A stretch of 50,799 bases of DNA from Caulobacter endophyticus (GTDB lineage: Bacteria; Pseudomonadota; Alphaproteobacteria; Caulobacterales; Caulobacteraceae). The notes under the pieces were generated by a model. It did not search any database, was not told where the DNA came from, and saw nothing but the letters and a program-made list of their open reading frames with translations. The translations under genes were made by a program, and so were the position numbers. Below are positions 8,326-16,949 of this stretch, piece after piece (position 1 is the stretch's first letter; each line of letters begins with the position of its first letter). The stretch covers positions 1 through 50,799 of the forward strand of contig NZ_QDKQ01000019.1 in assembly GCF_003116815.1 (NCBI RefSeq), written 5' to 3'.

Positions 8326-8748
8326 ATGAAGCTCACCCGATACACCGACTACGCGGTGCGCACGGTCGTCTACCTGGCCAATCAGGAAGGCCGCCTGGCC
8401 TCGATCGCCGAGATCGCCCGCGCCTACGACATCTCGCAGAACCATCTGATGAAGGTGGTGCAGCAGCTGGCGGCCGCCGGCTTCGTCGAGACGCTGCGTG
8501 GACGCGGCGGCGGCCTGCGGTTGGCCCGCCCCGCCGACCAGATCAATGTCGGCGCCCTGGTGCGCGAGACCGAGGGCGGCTTCGACCTCGTCGACTGCTC
8601 GGCTTGCGTGGCCGCGCCGGGCTGCGGCCTGCCCCGGATGCTGGCCGAGGCGACCCGGGCTTTCCTGGCCGTGCTGGACAGCTACAGCGTCGCCGACATC
8701 TCGCGCCAGCCAGAGGTGATGCGCCAGCTCTTCGCCCAGCGGGCCTGA
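8326..8748 (+). CDS. nsrR: Rrf2-family regulator, NsrR-like NO sensor
   Basis: A 140-residue Rrf2-family DNA-binding protein. The winged helix is at residues 1-65 ('MKLTRYTDYAVRTVVYLA', 'ISQNHLMKVVQQLAAAGFV', 'GRGGGLRLARP'). Three cysteines at C91, C94 and C100 (C-x2-C-x5-C) are at the positions used by NsrR to hold a nitric-oxide-sensitive Fe-S cluster. The neighbouring divergent operon encodes two NO- or O2-binding haem proteins, which supports NsrR over other Rrf2 members such as IscR. AAGGGG lies 6 bases before the ATG. Confidence 0.88.
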   Translation: MKLTRYTDYAVRTVVYLANQEGRLASIAEIARAYDISQNHLMKVVQQLAAAGFVETLRGRGGGLRLARPADQINVGALVRETEGGFDLVDCSACVAAPGCGLPRMLAEATRAFLAVLDSYSVADISRQPEVMRQLFAQRA

Positions 8749-8826
8749 GGCTCCCCGGCCACACAACGACAAAACACGGCGTTCGGCTTTGCATGCGGCC
8801 CGCGCCAGACCTATGTGCCGGCCATC

Positions 8827-8861
8827 GCCGCCGTCCTTGCGACCGACGGCGGCTTTGTTTT
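8827..8861 (+). terminator. Intrinsic terminator after nsrR
   Basis: A 9-bp GC stem, GCCGCCGTC / GACGGCGGC, with a 9-nt loop is followed by TTTGTTTT. It lies 79 bp past the nsrR stop and just before the next gene's GTG. Confidence 0.8.
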
Positions 8862-8882
8862 CGCCTGTTCGAAGTCTGTCTC

Positions 8883-9803
8883 GTGCCGTCATTCCTTCGC
8901 GCCGCCGCCCTGGGCGCCCTGCTGCTGCTGTCGGCCTGCGCCAGCGTCGACATCCCCGCCTCGCCCAAGGCCGCCTTCAGCCGCAGCGCCTCCAGCGTCC
9001 TGTCGACGGGCGTGACCTACTGGAGCGAGACCCGCGAGAACCCGCTGCGGCAGGTCTATCACGTGGTCCAGCTGGACCTGGCCGACCCCAAGGTCGAGTT
9101 GTTCGTTTCGCCGCCCAATGACGGCGCGGGCCAGTACCACGCCCGCACGACCTCAGAGTTCGTGACCGCCTCTGGCGCGCTGCTGGCCGTCAACGCCAGC
9201 TATTTCGTGCCCTTCAAGGCCGGCTCGCCCGGCGGCGACGACTTCGCGCCCCATGCCGGCGAGCACGTCGATCCGGTCGGCAAGGTGATCGTCGGCGGCC
9301 GCGAGGTAGCCCCGCCCGACGACCCCGAGGTGGATCCGCGGGTCAACGCCATCCTCTGCATCCACCCCTCGTTCGTGGAAATCCGCTCCGGCGCGACCTG
9401 CCGCTGGGACGTGGTCGACGCGGTGGCGGCCGGCCCCGTTCTGCTGGTCGACGGCGCCGAGCAGTCGTTCCAGAATGCCGGCCCCAAGTATGCCCGCGAC
9501 CGCCATCCGCGCACCGCCTTCGGCGTTTCGGCCGATGGCCGCACCGGCTGGCTCGTGGTGGTCGACGGCCGCCAGACCGTCATCAGCGAGGGCGCGACCC
9601 TGGTCGAGCTGACCGCCTTCTTCCGCGACCTGGGCGCGGCCGACGCCATCAATCTGGACGGCGGCGGCTCGACCACCCTGGCCGTGGACGACGGCTTTGG
9701 CCGTCCGCGCGTGCTGAACTCGCCGATCCACACCGGCGTGCCGGGCCGCGAGCGGCCGGTCGCCAACCAGATCGGCGTCCGCATCGTCCCGGCCCAGCCC
9801 TGA
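8883..9803 (+). CDS. Phosphodiester glycosidase family (NAGPA-like) lipoprotein
   Basis: A 306-residue protein starting at GTG 8883, which puts a lipoprotein signal peptide with lipobox LSAC at the N-terminus. The body matches the phosphodiester glycosidase family: 'LLAVNASYF' near residue 105, 'RHPRTAFGVSADGRTGWLVVVDGR' in the middle, and the hallmark 'INLDGGGSTTLAV' near 260. Family members cleave phosphodiester-linked sugars, for example uncovering phosphorylated glycans; the bacterial substrate is not known. It should sit on the periplasmic side of a membrane. An in-frame ATG farther upstream lacks a signal peptide, which favours the GTG. Confidence 0.85.
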   Translation: MPSFLRAAALGALLLLSACASVDIPASPKAAFSRSASSVLSTGVTYWSETRENPLRQVYHVVQLDLADPKVELFVSPPNDGAGQYHARTTSEFVTASGALLAVNASYFVPFKAGSPGGDDFAPHAGEHVDPVGKVIVGGREVAPPDDPEVDPRVNAILCIHPSFVEIRSGATCRWDVVDAVAAGPVLLVDGAEQSFQNAGPKYARDRHPRTAFGVSADGRTGWLVVVDGRQTVISEGATLVELTAFFRDLGAADAINLDGGGSTTLAVDDGFGRPRVLNSPIHTGVPGRERPVANQIGVRIVPAQP

Positions 9804-9855
9804 TCGCCGGCCGCGGGCGCTTGAACCCCGCCGCAAGCTGGACGAGCATGAGGCC

Positions 9856-10415
9856 ATGCTTGCCCGAATCCCGCTTTTCCTGGCCGGCGCGGCCCTGCTG
9901 ACGCTCGCCGCCTGCGCCCAGCCGCCCGCGCCGAAACCGCTGGCCGCCGCGCCGGCGACGCCGATGGCTTCATCGCCTTCACCGATCCGGCGACCTGCCG
10001 GGAAGCCCCCGACTATCGCCGGTTTCTCGACAGCCTGCATCGCATGGACGCCACCGGGAAAAAGCTCGTGCTCGGCCAGCCGGTGATCCCGCCGGCCTAT
10101 GCCGCGCGCTTCGGGACGCCCACCATCCGCCGCGGAAACCAGGGCGAGCAGATCGTCCAGGTCCCGGTAAACGGCACATGGCGCGGCCTGCCGGTCACAC
10201 AGATCGTCCGCGTAGCTAAGGCCGACACCGACTGGATCAATGAAGGCATGATCTTCGCCGCGCCCAAGGCAACCGTGCTGAAGGCCGCCAACGACGCCGG
10301 CTTCGCCCTGCCGCCGTCGGGCGAACGCACCCTGTCCGACGGTCTGGAGATGCAGATCTCGGTCGCCGGCCTGCACGACGACCCAACCCATTCGATGCTG
10401 TCCTGTGGGACGTGA
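9856..10415 (+). pseudogene. Frameshifted lipoprotein of unknown function
   Basis: ATG 9856 opens a lipoprotein signal (MLARIPLFLAGAALLTLAAC, lipobox LAAC) followed by a Pro/Ala linker. That frame becomes non-native after about 9962. A different frame then reads 'DGFIAFTDPATCREAPDYRR' from 9963 and continues to the stop at 10413-10415. The second frame has strong coding character but no upstream start codon after its own TGA at 9849. One missing base near 9961-9963 would join the two parts into a protein of about 186 residues. Either the gene is broken or the sequence has an error. The family is not recognised. Confidence 0.75.
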
Positions 10416-10439
10416 GCCGAAACGGCCGGGCGCCTGTTC

Positions 10440-10670
10440 CTAGGTCTTCGAGCTCTCGGCGTCGCCGGACTGGGGTCCGCCCTTCAGGCGGTCCTCGTGC
10501 GCGTGGTGCATGTCGCGCTCGCCGCCCCCGCCCGAAACCTTGCTGTGGCGGCTGTAGCGGTCGGGATCGTCGCGGTCTTTCACCGTCGGGTCGGGACGCG
10601 GCTTCGTGCGGTCCTCGTGGCTGGCGCCGGGACCGCCATGGCGCTCGGTGTTCGGATGCTGTTCGGGCAT
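10440..10670 (-). CDS. Small hydrophilic hypothetical protein
   Basis: A 76-residue, highly charged protein rich in His, Asp, Arg, Gly and Pro, with no membrane segment and probably largely disordered. A GGAGGAAACC ribosome binding site directly before the ATG makes this a credible gene. No family is recognised. Downstream of it lies the convergent frameshifted lipoprotein gene; upstream on the same strand is the nucleotidyltransferase gene, 81 bp away. Confidence 0.7.
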   Translation of the reverse strand: MPEQHPNTERHGGPGASHEDRTKPRPDPTVKDRDDPDRYSRHSKVSGGGGERDMHHAHEDRLKGGPQSGDAESSKT

Positions 10671-10751
10671 GGTTTCCTCCGTCGATGCAGAGTCAAACCC
10701 GGCCCGGCGCGGGGACGTTCCTAGCGCCCCGCTTGGCCGCGAGACCCGGCC

Positions 10752-11510
10752 TCAGGCCGGGGTCGCCTCGGCGACGGCCCAACGGGCGGCCAGCTCGCGG
10801 TTCTTCGGCAAGTCTTCGGGGAAGTCCATCTCGGCCCAGTCCAGGCCCTGGATCGAGCGCACGGCCACGGCGTCGTGGGCGCGGGCGATCTGGTCGATGG
10901 CCGACAGGTACCAACGGCGCAGGCCCTCGGGCGTGCGCAGAGAGCGCTCGACGATGTCGGTGAACAGCGCAGCGCCTTCCGGCTCGAAGCGCAGGAAGCC
11001 GATCGACTCGGCGTCGTACTCGGTGATCGTCTTGCCGATCTCGCGCAGTGCATCGCCCTCGGTACGCACCTTCATGTCGTCGGAGTCGTAGCCGTCCTTG
11101 CGGTCGATGGTCACCGTGATGGGGGCCGACGGGGCCGACAGCAGGCGCTCGGCGATGGCCGGCTCGAACAGGGTGTCGCCGTTCAGCAACAGGAACGAGC
11201 CTTGCATCTCGCCGCGCGCCATCCACACCGAGGCCAGGTTGTCGCTGACGCTGTAGAACGGGTTGAAGATCGTGCGCAGGGTCAGGCCCGGCAGGCGCAG
11301 CTTGGCCAGCTCGGCCTCGACCACGTCGGCGGCGAAGCCGATGACGACCACCACCTCGGTGACGCCGGCGCGGTGCAGGTGGCGGATCTGCCATTCCAGG
11401 ACCGAGCGGCCCGACAGGTCCACCAGGCACTTGGGACGAGTGTCCGTCAGCGGCGACAGGCGCTTGCCCTGTCCGGCGCTGAGGATGATGGCTTTGACCG
11501 GCGACTGCAT
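10752..11510 (-). CDS. Sugar/polyol-phosphate nucleotidyltransferase (LicC/IPCT-like)
   Basis: A 252-residue nucleotidyltransferase. It starts with the textbook pyrophosphorylase signature 'KAIILSAGQGKRLSPLTDTRPKCLV', followed by 'FNPFYSVSDNLASVW' and 'FLLLNGDTLFE', whose Asp binds the metal. That combination resembles cytidylyltransferases that activate phosphocholine, inositol phosphate or glycerol phosphate for surface polymers, so a CTP-using enzyme is the best guess. The ATG at 11510 places the signature at residue 6; the frame continues upstream but that part is Arg/Ser/Pro-rich and not protein-like. Confidence 0.75.
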   Translation of the reverse strand: MQSPVKAIILSAGQGKRLSPLTDTRPKCLVDLSGRSVLEWQIRHLHRAGVTEVVVVIGFAADVVEAELAKLRLPGLTLRTIFNPFYSVSDNLASVWMARGEMQGSFLLLNGDTLFEPAIAERLLSAPSAPITVTIDRKDGYDSDDMKVRTEGDALREIGKTITEYDAESIGFLRFEPEGAALFTDIVERSLRTPEGLRRWYLSAIDQIARAHDAVAVRSIQGLDWAEMDFPEDLPKNRELAARWAVAEATPA

Positions 11511-11698
11511 GGCGAAAACTCGGACGCGCCGCGAAGACGGCGGCGAAGACGGGGGTGAAAAAGGGCGAGAGTACGACTCGAAACGAGCCATATCAGCGCA
11601 AATTGTGCGCGACCATAGCCGTGGCAAGGTCCGGCGTCCCGCAAAACGCCGCTTGCGACAATCCGCCCGCCCTGGAAGCTTGCGCCCCCTCCCCCTTC

Positions 11699-12514
11699 TC
11701 AGGCCTCGACCGTCGCCTTGTAGGCCTTGGCCACCGGATGCAGACGCGCCTCGATCGCCTCGTTCAGGGCCGCCCGGAAGCCGGTCATCCCGGCGTTCAC
11801 CGGCTCGAACACGTCATAGCTGACCGAGCATGGATCGCCGCCGGGGAACGGCGGATCGGGATTGTACTGGATCGACAGCTGCGCCTGCTGCGAAGCCAGC
11901 TGCGCCTTCTCTTCGGCATCCGGACCGCCGGCCAGGTCGGCGACGATCGTCTGGACCATGAAAAGCGACTCGTCGATCGAGGACGATATGCCCGCCCCGG
12001 TGATGCGATTGCCGTCCCTGACCCAGCGCGGGCAGCCGTTGACCACCGTCACCTTCGGAAACAGCTTCAGGCACTCGATGAAGCCCCAGTGGGTGGTGGC
12101 CTTGTAGCCGTCCAGCAGGCCGGCCGAGGCCAGCAGCAGGCCGCCCGTGCAGACCGAAACCACGTAGCGCGCCTTGCCCGCCCGATCGCTCAGGAAGTCG
12201 AGCAGCGCCGTGTCGCCGATGGCGTCCTGCAGGCCATTCCCGCCGCCGGGCACGAACAGCATGTCGATGTGAGGGGCGGCGTCGTACGCGTACTGCGCCA
12301 CCACCTTCAGCACGCCCGAGGTCTGGATCGGGTCGGTGCTCGCCGCCACGGTGGCCACCTGGATGGTCCGCCCGATCACCTCGCCGTCGAAGAAGGCGAA
12401 CACCTCGTGCGGCCCGGCGACGTCGAGGATGTCGACGCCGGGATAGAGGACGATGCCCACCGTGAAGGGCGGAAGCGGCGGGGCGGTCCCTGGGGCGGTC
12501 CCAGGGCCTGTCAT
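11699..12514 (-). CDS. DJ-1/PfpI family protein
   Basis: A 271-residue class I glutamine amidotransferase-like protein. 'FTVGIVLYPGVDILDVAGPHEVF' opens the domain, 'DMLFVPGGGNG' is the conserved loop, and the nucleophile-elbow cysteine is in 'VVSVCTGGLLLASAGLLDG'. 'ATTHW' and 'GAGISSSIDESLFMV' complete the pattern seen in isonitrile-hydratase-like and AraC-linked members, but there is no DNA-binding domain here. The start overlaps the preceding gene's stop (ATGA), so it is the last gene of the oxidase operon. Isocyanide hydratase or a related activity is possible but unproven. Confidence 0.8.
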   Translation of the reverse strand: MTGPGTAPGTAPPLPPFTVGIVLYPGVDILDVAGPHEVFAFFDGEVIGRTIQVATVAASTDPIQTSGVLKVVAQYAYDAAPHIDMLFVPGGGNGLQDAIGDTALLDFLSDRAGKARYVVSVCTGGLLLASAGLLDGYKATTHWGFIECLKLFPKVTVVNGCPRWVRDGNRITGAGISSSIDESLFMVQTIVADLAGGPDAEEKAQLASQQAQLSIQYNPDPPFPGGDPCSVSYDVFEPVNAGMTGFRAALNEAIEARLHPVAKAYKATVEA

Positions 12515-12924
12515 TGCCACACCGCGATGAAGGAGGCCGTCACCCCGGCCGGTTCGCCGTTGTGCGGCTTGGCCCGCACGATGGTTCCGACGATCGACGG
12601 GACCTGATCCACGCCGTCGGGCCACATGTAGCCCGGCCAGCCATGGTAGTCGTATTCCCACCCCGCCGTGGGCGTACCGTCACGGCCGAAGCCCTTGATC
12701 GCGATCGTGGCCGGCCCATCGCAATCGGGATCAACCGCGCCCTTCAGGTCCAGCACGTAGCCGCCGCCCATGTCGAGCGTGCCCAGTATGACCCGCGGGT
12801 TGGGGGTCTCAAAGGTGAACACCCCCTCGCCGAAGATCAGGCTGAGCGCGGTCTGGGCGTCGTCGCCGACCAGCTCGGGATTGTTGAGATAGCTGCGATA
12901 GGTCCACTTGCCGGCCAGGGTCAT
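12511..12924 (-). CDS. Hypothetical protein in the tyrosinase operon
   Basis: A 137-residue protein with alternating hydrophobic and polar residues suggesting a beta-barrel or lipocalin-like fold ('LAGKWTYRSYLNNPELVG', 'TFETPNPRVILGTLDMGGGYVLDLKG', 'GWEYDYHGWPGYMWPDG'). The N-terminal 'GKWTYRSY' resembles the opening strand of small lipocalin-type domains. No signal peptide is present. It lies 27 bp downstream of the tyrosinase gene and overlaps the DJ-1 gene start, so it should be co-expressed with both. No function can be assigned. Confidence 0.7.
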   Translation of the reverse strand: MTLAGKWTYRSYLNNPELVGDDAQTALSLIFGEGVFTFETPNPRVILGTLDMGGGYVLDLKGAVDPDCDGPATIAIKGFGRDGTPTAGWEYDYHGWPGYMWPDGVDQVPSIVGTIVRAKPHNGEPAGVTASFIAVWQ

Positions 12925-12951
12925 GGCCTTCCTCCCTCGACGCGCCAGGTT

Positions 12952-14664
12952 CTAGTAGGCGTGAACTTCCACGCCCAGCAGTTCGGGCTCGGCCCGCGTC
13001 GCGCCGGACGGGGCGCCGTGGTCGTGCGGCGTGTTGGCGTTCGACAGCAGCCGCGGCTTGAGGCGCACCAGCCGGATGTTCAGGCCCGTGCTCGGCGCGG
13101 CGGCGGTCAACCCCTTGGCCGTCGCCAGCTTGGCCAGCGGCGGCGAGATCGGCACGGTGAAGGTCACCGGCCGGGTCACCAGGTGCTGGCCGAACATCGA
13201 CAGGGTGGTGACGAAGCCCGGCGAGTTTACGCCCACCGCCTCGCTCTCGGGGGTGTTGACCACCACCGCCAGATCGTGGCCGTGCTCGAACGGCGGCAGC
13301 TCCACCGTCAGGGTGGCCAAGAGCTTGGGCCCGCCCGTCTTGGCCGCTTGGCTGAGCAGCGCCTGCGGCACGGCGACGTCGCCCGAGGCCAGGCTGGCGG
13401 GGGTGGGCGCCTTCAGCTTGCCGGCGAACAGCTGCGGCTTGGCCGCGACGGCCGCCTTCAGCCGCCCCGGACGCGGCGGCGGCACGACGTTCTCGCCCGA
13501 GCCCGGCTGATAGTCGTAGTCGAAGGCGCCGATGGTCTCGTAGGCCCCGGCCACCTGCTGGGCGGCCGGCAGCGGCTTGCCGTCGGAGTCGCGGAAGAAC
13601 AGGAACGGCTCGGCCCGCCATTGGCCCAGATCCCCGCGCGGGTTCAGGTAGTTGGGATTGTCGTCCGGCAGGGTCGGATAGCCGTAGCCCTGCTGCTTGC
13701 GCGTCCAGACGTCCCAGATGCGGTCGATATTGGCGTGGTGCAGGAAGAACAGCGGGTCCACCGGCGACAGGTTGGACTGCATGAAGCCGTCGCCGAAGGT
13801 CGTGTTGCCGTTGGGGTCGGTCCAGATGCCGCCGACGCAGTTGTGCACCTTGTTATGCGGCTGGCCTTCCATCACGCCAAAGCCAGTGATGCTGCTGTGG
13901 AACTGCGACTTGGGGCTGGCGAAGCCGATGAAGTCGCGCGGCGCCAGGGCGTTGTCGAGCATCCAGGACGAGACGGCGCGGTTGGTCACGTCGTCGAAGC
14001 CCGGTCGCTGCGGGGTCGAGCCGCGCGAGTTCGGCGGCGCGAAGAACATCGGCCCGCCCTTGGGTCCAATGTCGAACAGCAGATCGGCCGGGAAGCGCAG
14101 GCCGCGGATCAGCAGTTGCTGGTTCTGGTCGTTGCTGAGACCGGCCCAGAACTTCTCCAGCACCGGGCCGAAGGTGCGGTTGAAGGCGTCCAGGCTCTGG
14201 ATGTAGCCGGGATAGGTGCTGGGGTTGAGCACGCCCTGGAACATCTCGGCCGGCACCTGCGGACTGGCCGTCCAGTCCCAGTAGGGGAAGGCGAAGCTGT
14301 TGTCGCCGCTGAGCTTACGCACGACCTGTTCGAACCAGCCGACATAGCCTCGGTGCCAGACCACGAACCACCAGTTGCCGTGCGGGCAGTCGACCGTGTG
14401 GGTCAGGGCGTGGTTGTACCAGTTGTAGGGATGCTCGGGCGGCAGCTTGAGCATGATGTCGATGGCCCGGGCGTAGCTGGCCAGGGCGCGCTTGCCTTCC
14501 GGGCTGGCGACGTTCCAGCGCCGCCAGCGGGCCTTGGTCGGTGCGGCCGGCTGGGCCAGGGCCTGGCCGGCGGCCATGGCGCCCACGACGGCGGCGCCGC
14601 CCGCCATCAGGTCGCGGCGCGACGGGGCGGAGAACGGGCCGGGGCCGGCGGAATCCTGGGTCAT
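12952..14664 (-). CDS. Tyrosinase-family copper enzyme (polyphenol oxidase)
   Basis: A 570-residue type-3 copper protein. A Tat signal (SRRDLMAGGAAVVGAMAAG, residues 15-33) indicates folded export. The CuA site is H85 or H89, H95 and H104 within 'HGNWWFVVWHRGY'; the CuB site is H270, H274 and H310 within 'HNKVHNCVGG' and 'DPLFFLHHANIDRIWDVW'. Such enzymes hydroxylate monophenols or oxidise catechols to quinones. A C-terminal region (about 430-570) resembles the shielding or beta-domain found in plant-type enzymes. It follows the multicopper oxidase gene by 86 bp on the same strand, so the pair probably acts on phenolics in the periplasm. Confidence 0.92.
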   Translation of the reverse strand: MTQDSAGPGPFSAPSRRDLMAGGAAVVGAMAAGQALAQPAAPTKARWRRWNVASPEGKRALASYARAIDIMLKLPPEHPYNWYNHALTHTVDCPHGNWWFVVWHRGYVGWFEQVVRKLSGDNSFAFPYWDWTASPQVPAEMFQGVLNPSTYPGYIQSLDAFNRTFGPVLEKFWAGLSNDQNQQLLIRGLRFPADLLFDIGPKGGPMFFAPPNSRGSTPQRPGFDDVTNRAVSSWMLDNALAPRDFIGFASPKSQFHSSITGFGVMEGQPHNKVHNCVGGIWTDPNGNTTFGDGFMQSNLSPVDPLFFLHHANIDRIWDVWTRKQQGYGYPTLPDDNPNYLNPRGDLGQWRAEPFLFFRDSDGKPLPAAQQVAGAYETIGAFDYDYQPGSGENVVPPPRPGRLKAAVAAKPQLFAGKLKAPTPASLASGDVAVPQALLSQAAKTGGPKLLATLTVELPPFEHGHDLAVVVNTPESEAVGVNSPGFVTTLSMFGQHLVTRPVTFTVPISPPLAKLATAKGLTAAAPSTGLNIRLVRLKPRLLSNANTPHDHGAPSGATRAEPELLGVEVHAY

Positions 14665-14750
14665 GGCGCGGACTCTCTGTTTTTTCGGATTGAATTTCGG
14701 GATCAGGAAGGCTCGCCGGCGCGGCCCCGAAAGGCCGCGCCGGGCGGTCG

Positions 14751-16877
14751 TCAGTGGTGGCCGTGGGACACGCCGCCCGCGCCGTCGGGCAGCACGATCT
14801 GGACGTTCTGCATCATGCCCTGGTCCTCGTGGTCGAGGATGTGGCAGTGCAGGACGTACTCGCCGATGTAGCGCTGGTAGCGGGTGCGGACGATCAGGGT
14901 GTAGGGCAGGTACGGACCGCTGTCGGCCTTCTGCACGCTCTTGACCCACAGGGTGTCCTTCCACGCGCCCTTCAGGCCCGGATACTGCGGGTCGGGCGGG
15001 CCGGGGCCGAAGTCGTCGACCGCGCCGGGCGCGCTGACGTCCTTGCCGGTCGGATCCAGGATCTTGACGATCTGGAACGGGTTCACGTGGATGTGGAACG
15101 GGTGGCTGACGAACTCAGAGCGCAGCTCCCACTCCTGGGCCGTGCCCAGCACCAGGGTGCGGTCGACGCGATCGGGCGCATAGGGACGCGGGGCGTAGTC
15201 CTGAGACCCCACCTCGAACTGCACCGGCATGTTGGTGTTCTGGCCCGGGATGGCGATGTTGAAAAGCACCTTCTCGGTCTCCGAGCCCTTGATTTCGGCT
15301 TCGGTGATCGTCGGGTGCGGCACGAAGCGGGTCAGCTTCAGGCCGTTCTTCAGGTCGGCGACGACGCTGGCCTTCACATCGGCCGGCATCTGGGCGTTGG
15401 CCGCGGCCACCAGCTCGCCGGTGACGAAGGCCGGGATATCCTTGACCTCCTGGCCGGGCGAGACGCTGACCTTGCCCAGCAGGCGCGTGCCGACGGCGAT
15501 GCTGTTGACCGTCGCGCTGGGCGCGGTGTCGGCGTCGAGCATGCAGTAGTTCCCCGCCTTGGGGAAAACCACCAGCACGTCGTTGCGATAGCCAGGCTGC
15601 AGGGTGGCGACCGTGGTCTTGCGCGCCTGGGCGTCGGTCAGGCCGTCGTCGGCGACGATGTAGAACGGCACAGGATCGCCGATGCAGTAGGTCTTCTGGA
15701 AGGCCGGGCCGTCGGCCGCCGCCAGGCGCTCCATGGCCGCCGGACCGCCGTCGGCCATCTTCACGAACTGCAGCGAGATGGTGTCGCGCACGCCAGCGTG
15801 GATCATCCGCCAGCGGGCCAGCTCGCCCTGCCTGGCCGGCAGGGTGGCCAGCACCTGGCCGTTGATGCTGGTGTAGCGGCCCGACTGGCCCCAGCTGCCG
15901 GGGCCAAAGCCGTTGCCGTTGGCGTCGCTGTAGAACTCGATCACGCCGGTGTCGCCAGGATCGCAGACCCACTCGACCACATTGCCCTTGGCGTCGGTCC
16001 TGACCTTGATGTTCCCGCTCTTGTCGAGGCACGCGTACTGGATCTGCTGGAACACCAGCAGCTTTTCCGGGATCGGCGCACCGTTCTTGTAGAGCAGGGT
16101 GTCGAGGTCGCCGTTGGCGCCCGGCGTCGGCTTGCGGTCGCCCTTGATCACCAGCGCTCCGGCCATGCCGCTGGAGACCTGCAGCGCCGTCGAGCCGTGA
16201 CGATGGGTGTGATACCAGAAGGTGCCGGCCGGATGGTCGCGCGGGATGTTGTATTCGTACTCGAACTTCACCCCAGGATTGATCGACAGCAGCACGTTGT
16301 CGCTGTTGCCGGTCGGGCTGACCCACAGGCCGTGGCTGTGCAGGTTGGTGCCATTGTAGCAGTGCGGCACATTGATCAGCCAGTTGGGGTCGGTGCAGCT
16401 GGGATCGGCCGGCAGCCGGTTGTCCAGCGCCACCCGCACCGTCTCGCCCGGCCGCGTCAGGATCGTCGGCGCCACATAGGGCGTGGTCGGCGAGACGTCG
16501 GTGCCGTTGTAGCTGCGCAGGTGGACCTTGTCGTAGCGACCGTTGGCGGGGTTGTAGAGCTGGCCGTCGGTGTAGACGATGTTCAGGGCCAGGCGCCGGT
16601 CGCCCGTGATTGGCGTGGTCGCCGGCGGGATGACGTAGCTCCGGTCGCCCGAGGCCGTGCCGGTGATGGCCAGCAGCTGGGTCGTCGCCTTCAGGGACGG
16701 ATTCTGCACCGCCTGCTCGATCGGCGCGCCCAGCAGACGCGGATTGTCGACCAGCCGGTCCTGAGCCGAGGCGCTCGCCGCCTGCAAGGCCAGGGCGACC
16801 CCCAGCGCTCCGGCCGTAGACATCCCCGCCGAACGCCTAAAGCGCCGGTCGCGCACGCGCCCACACGCACCGCTCAT
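14751..16877 (-). CDS. Secreted multicopper oxidase (laccase-like)
   Basis: A 708-residue multicopper oxidase with all four copper-ligand blocks: 'NLHSHGLW', 'WYHTHRHGSTALQ', 'HPFHIHVNPF' and 'HCHILDHEDQGMM'. The N-terminus has 'RRFRRSAGMSTAGALGVALA' ending in ASASAQ, consistent with export. Laccase-type enzymes take electrons from phenols or metals and reduce O2 to water. The protein is longer than typical laccases (about 500-600), with extra loops in the middle. GGAGG before ATG 16877 supports this start; an ATG 18 bases upstream is less likely. First gene of the tyrosinase operon. Confidence 0.92.
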   Translation of the reverse strand: MSGACGRVRDRRFRRSAGMSTAGALGVALALQAASASAQDRLVDNPRLLGAPIEQAVQNPSLKATTQLLAITGTASGDRSYVIPPATTPITGDRRLALNIVYTDGQLYNPANGRYDKVHLRSYNGTDVSPTTPYVAPTILTRPGETVRVALDNRLPADPSCTDPNWLINVPHCYNGTNLHSHGLWVSPTGNSDNVLLSINPGVKFEYEYNIPRDHPAGTFWYHTHRHGSTALQVSSGMAGALVIKGDRKPTPGANGDLDTLLYKNGAPIPEKLLVFQQIQYACLDKSGNIKVRTDAKGNVVEWVCDPGDTGVIEFYSDANGNGFGPGSWGQSGRYTSINGQVLATLPARQGELARWRMIHAGVRDTISLQFVKMADGGPAAMERLAAADGPAFQKTYCIGDPVPFYIVADDGLTDAQARKTTVATLQPGYRNDVLVVFPKAGNYCMLDADTAPSATVNSIAVGTRLLGKVSVSPGQEVKDIPAFVTGELVAAANAQMPADVKASVVADLKNGLKLTRFVPHPTITEAEIKGSETEKVLFNIAIPGQNTNMPVQFEVGSQDYAPRPYAPDRVDRTLVLGTAQEWELRSEFVSHPFHIHVNPFQIVKILDPTGKDVSAPGAVDDFGPGPPDPQYPGLKGAWKDTLWVKSVQKADSGPYLPYTLIVRTRYQRYIGEYVLHCHILDHEDQGMMQNVQIVLPDGAGGVSHGHH

Positions 16878-16949
16878 CGCAGCCTCCCCGAACAATGTTC
16901 CCCGAGGCTGAATACTACCTAAGCGATAACCCTGCGAAAGCTAAATTTT

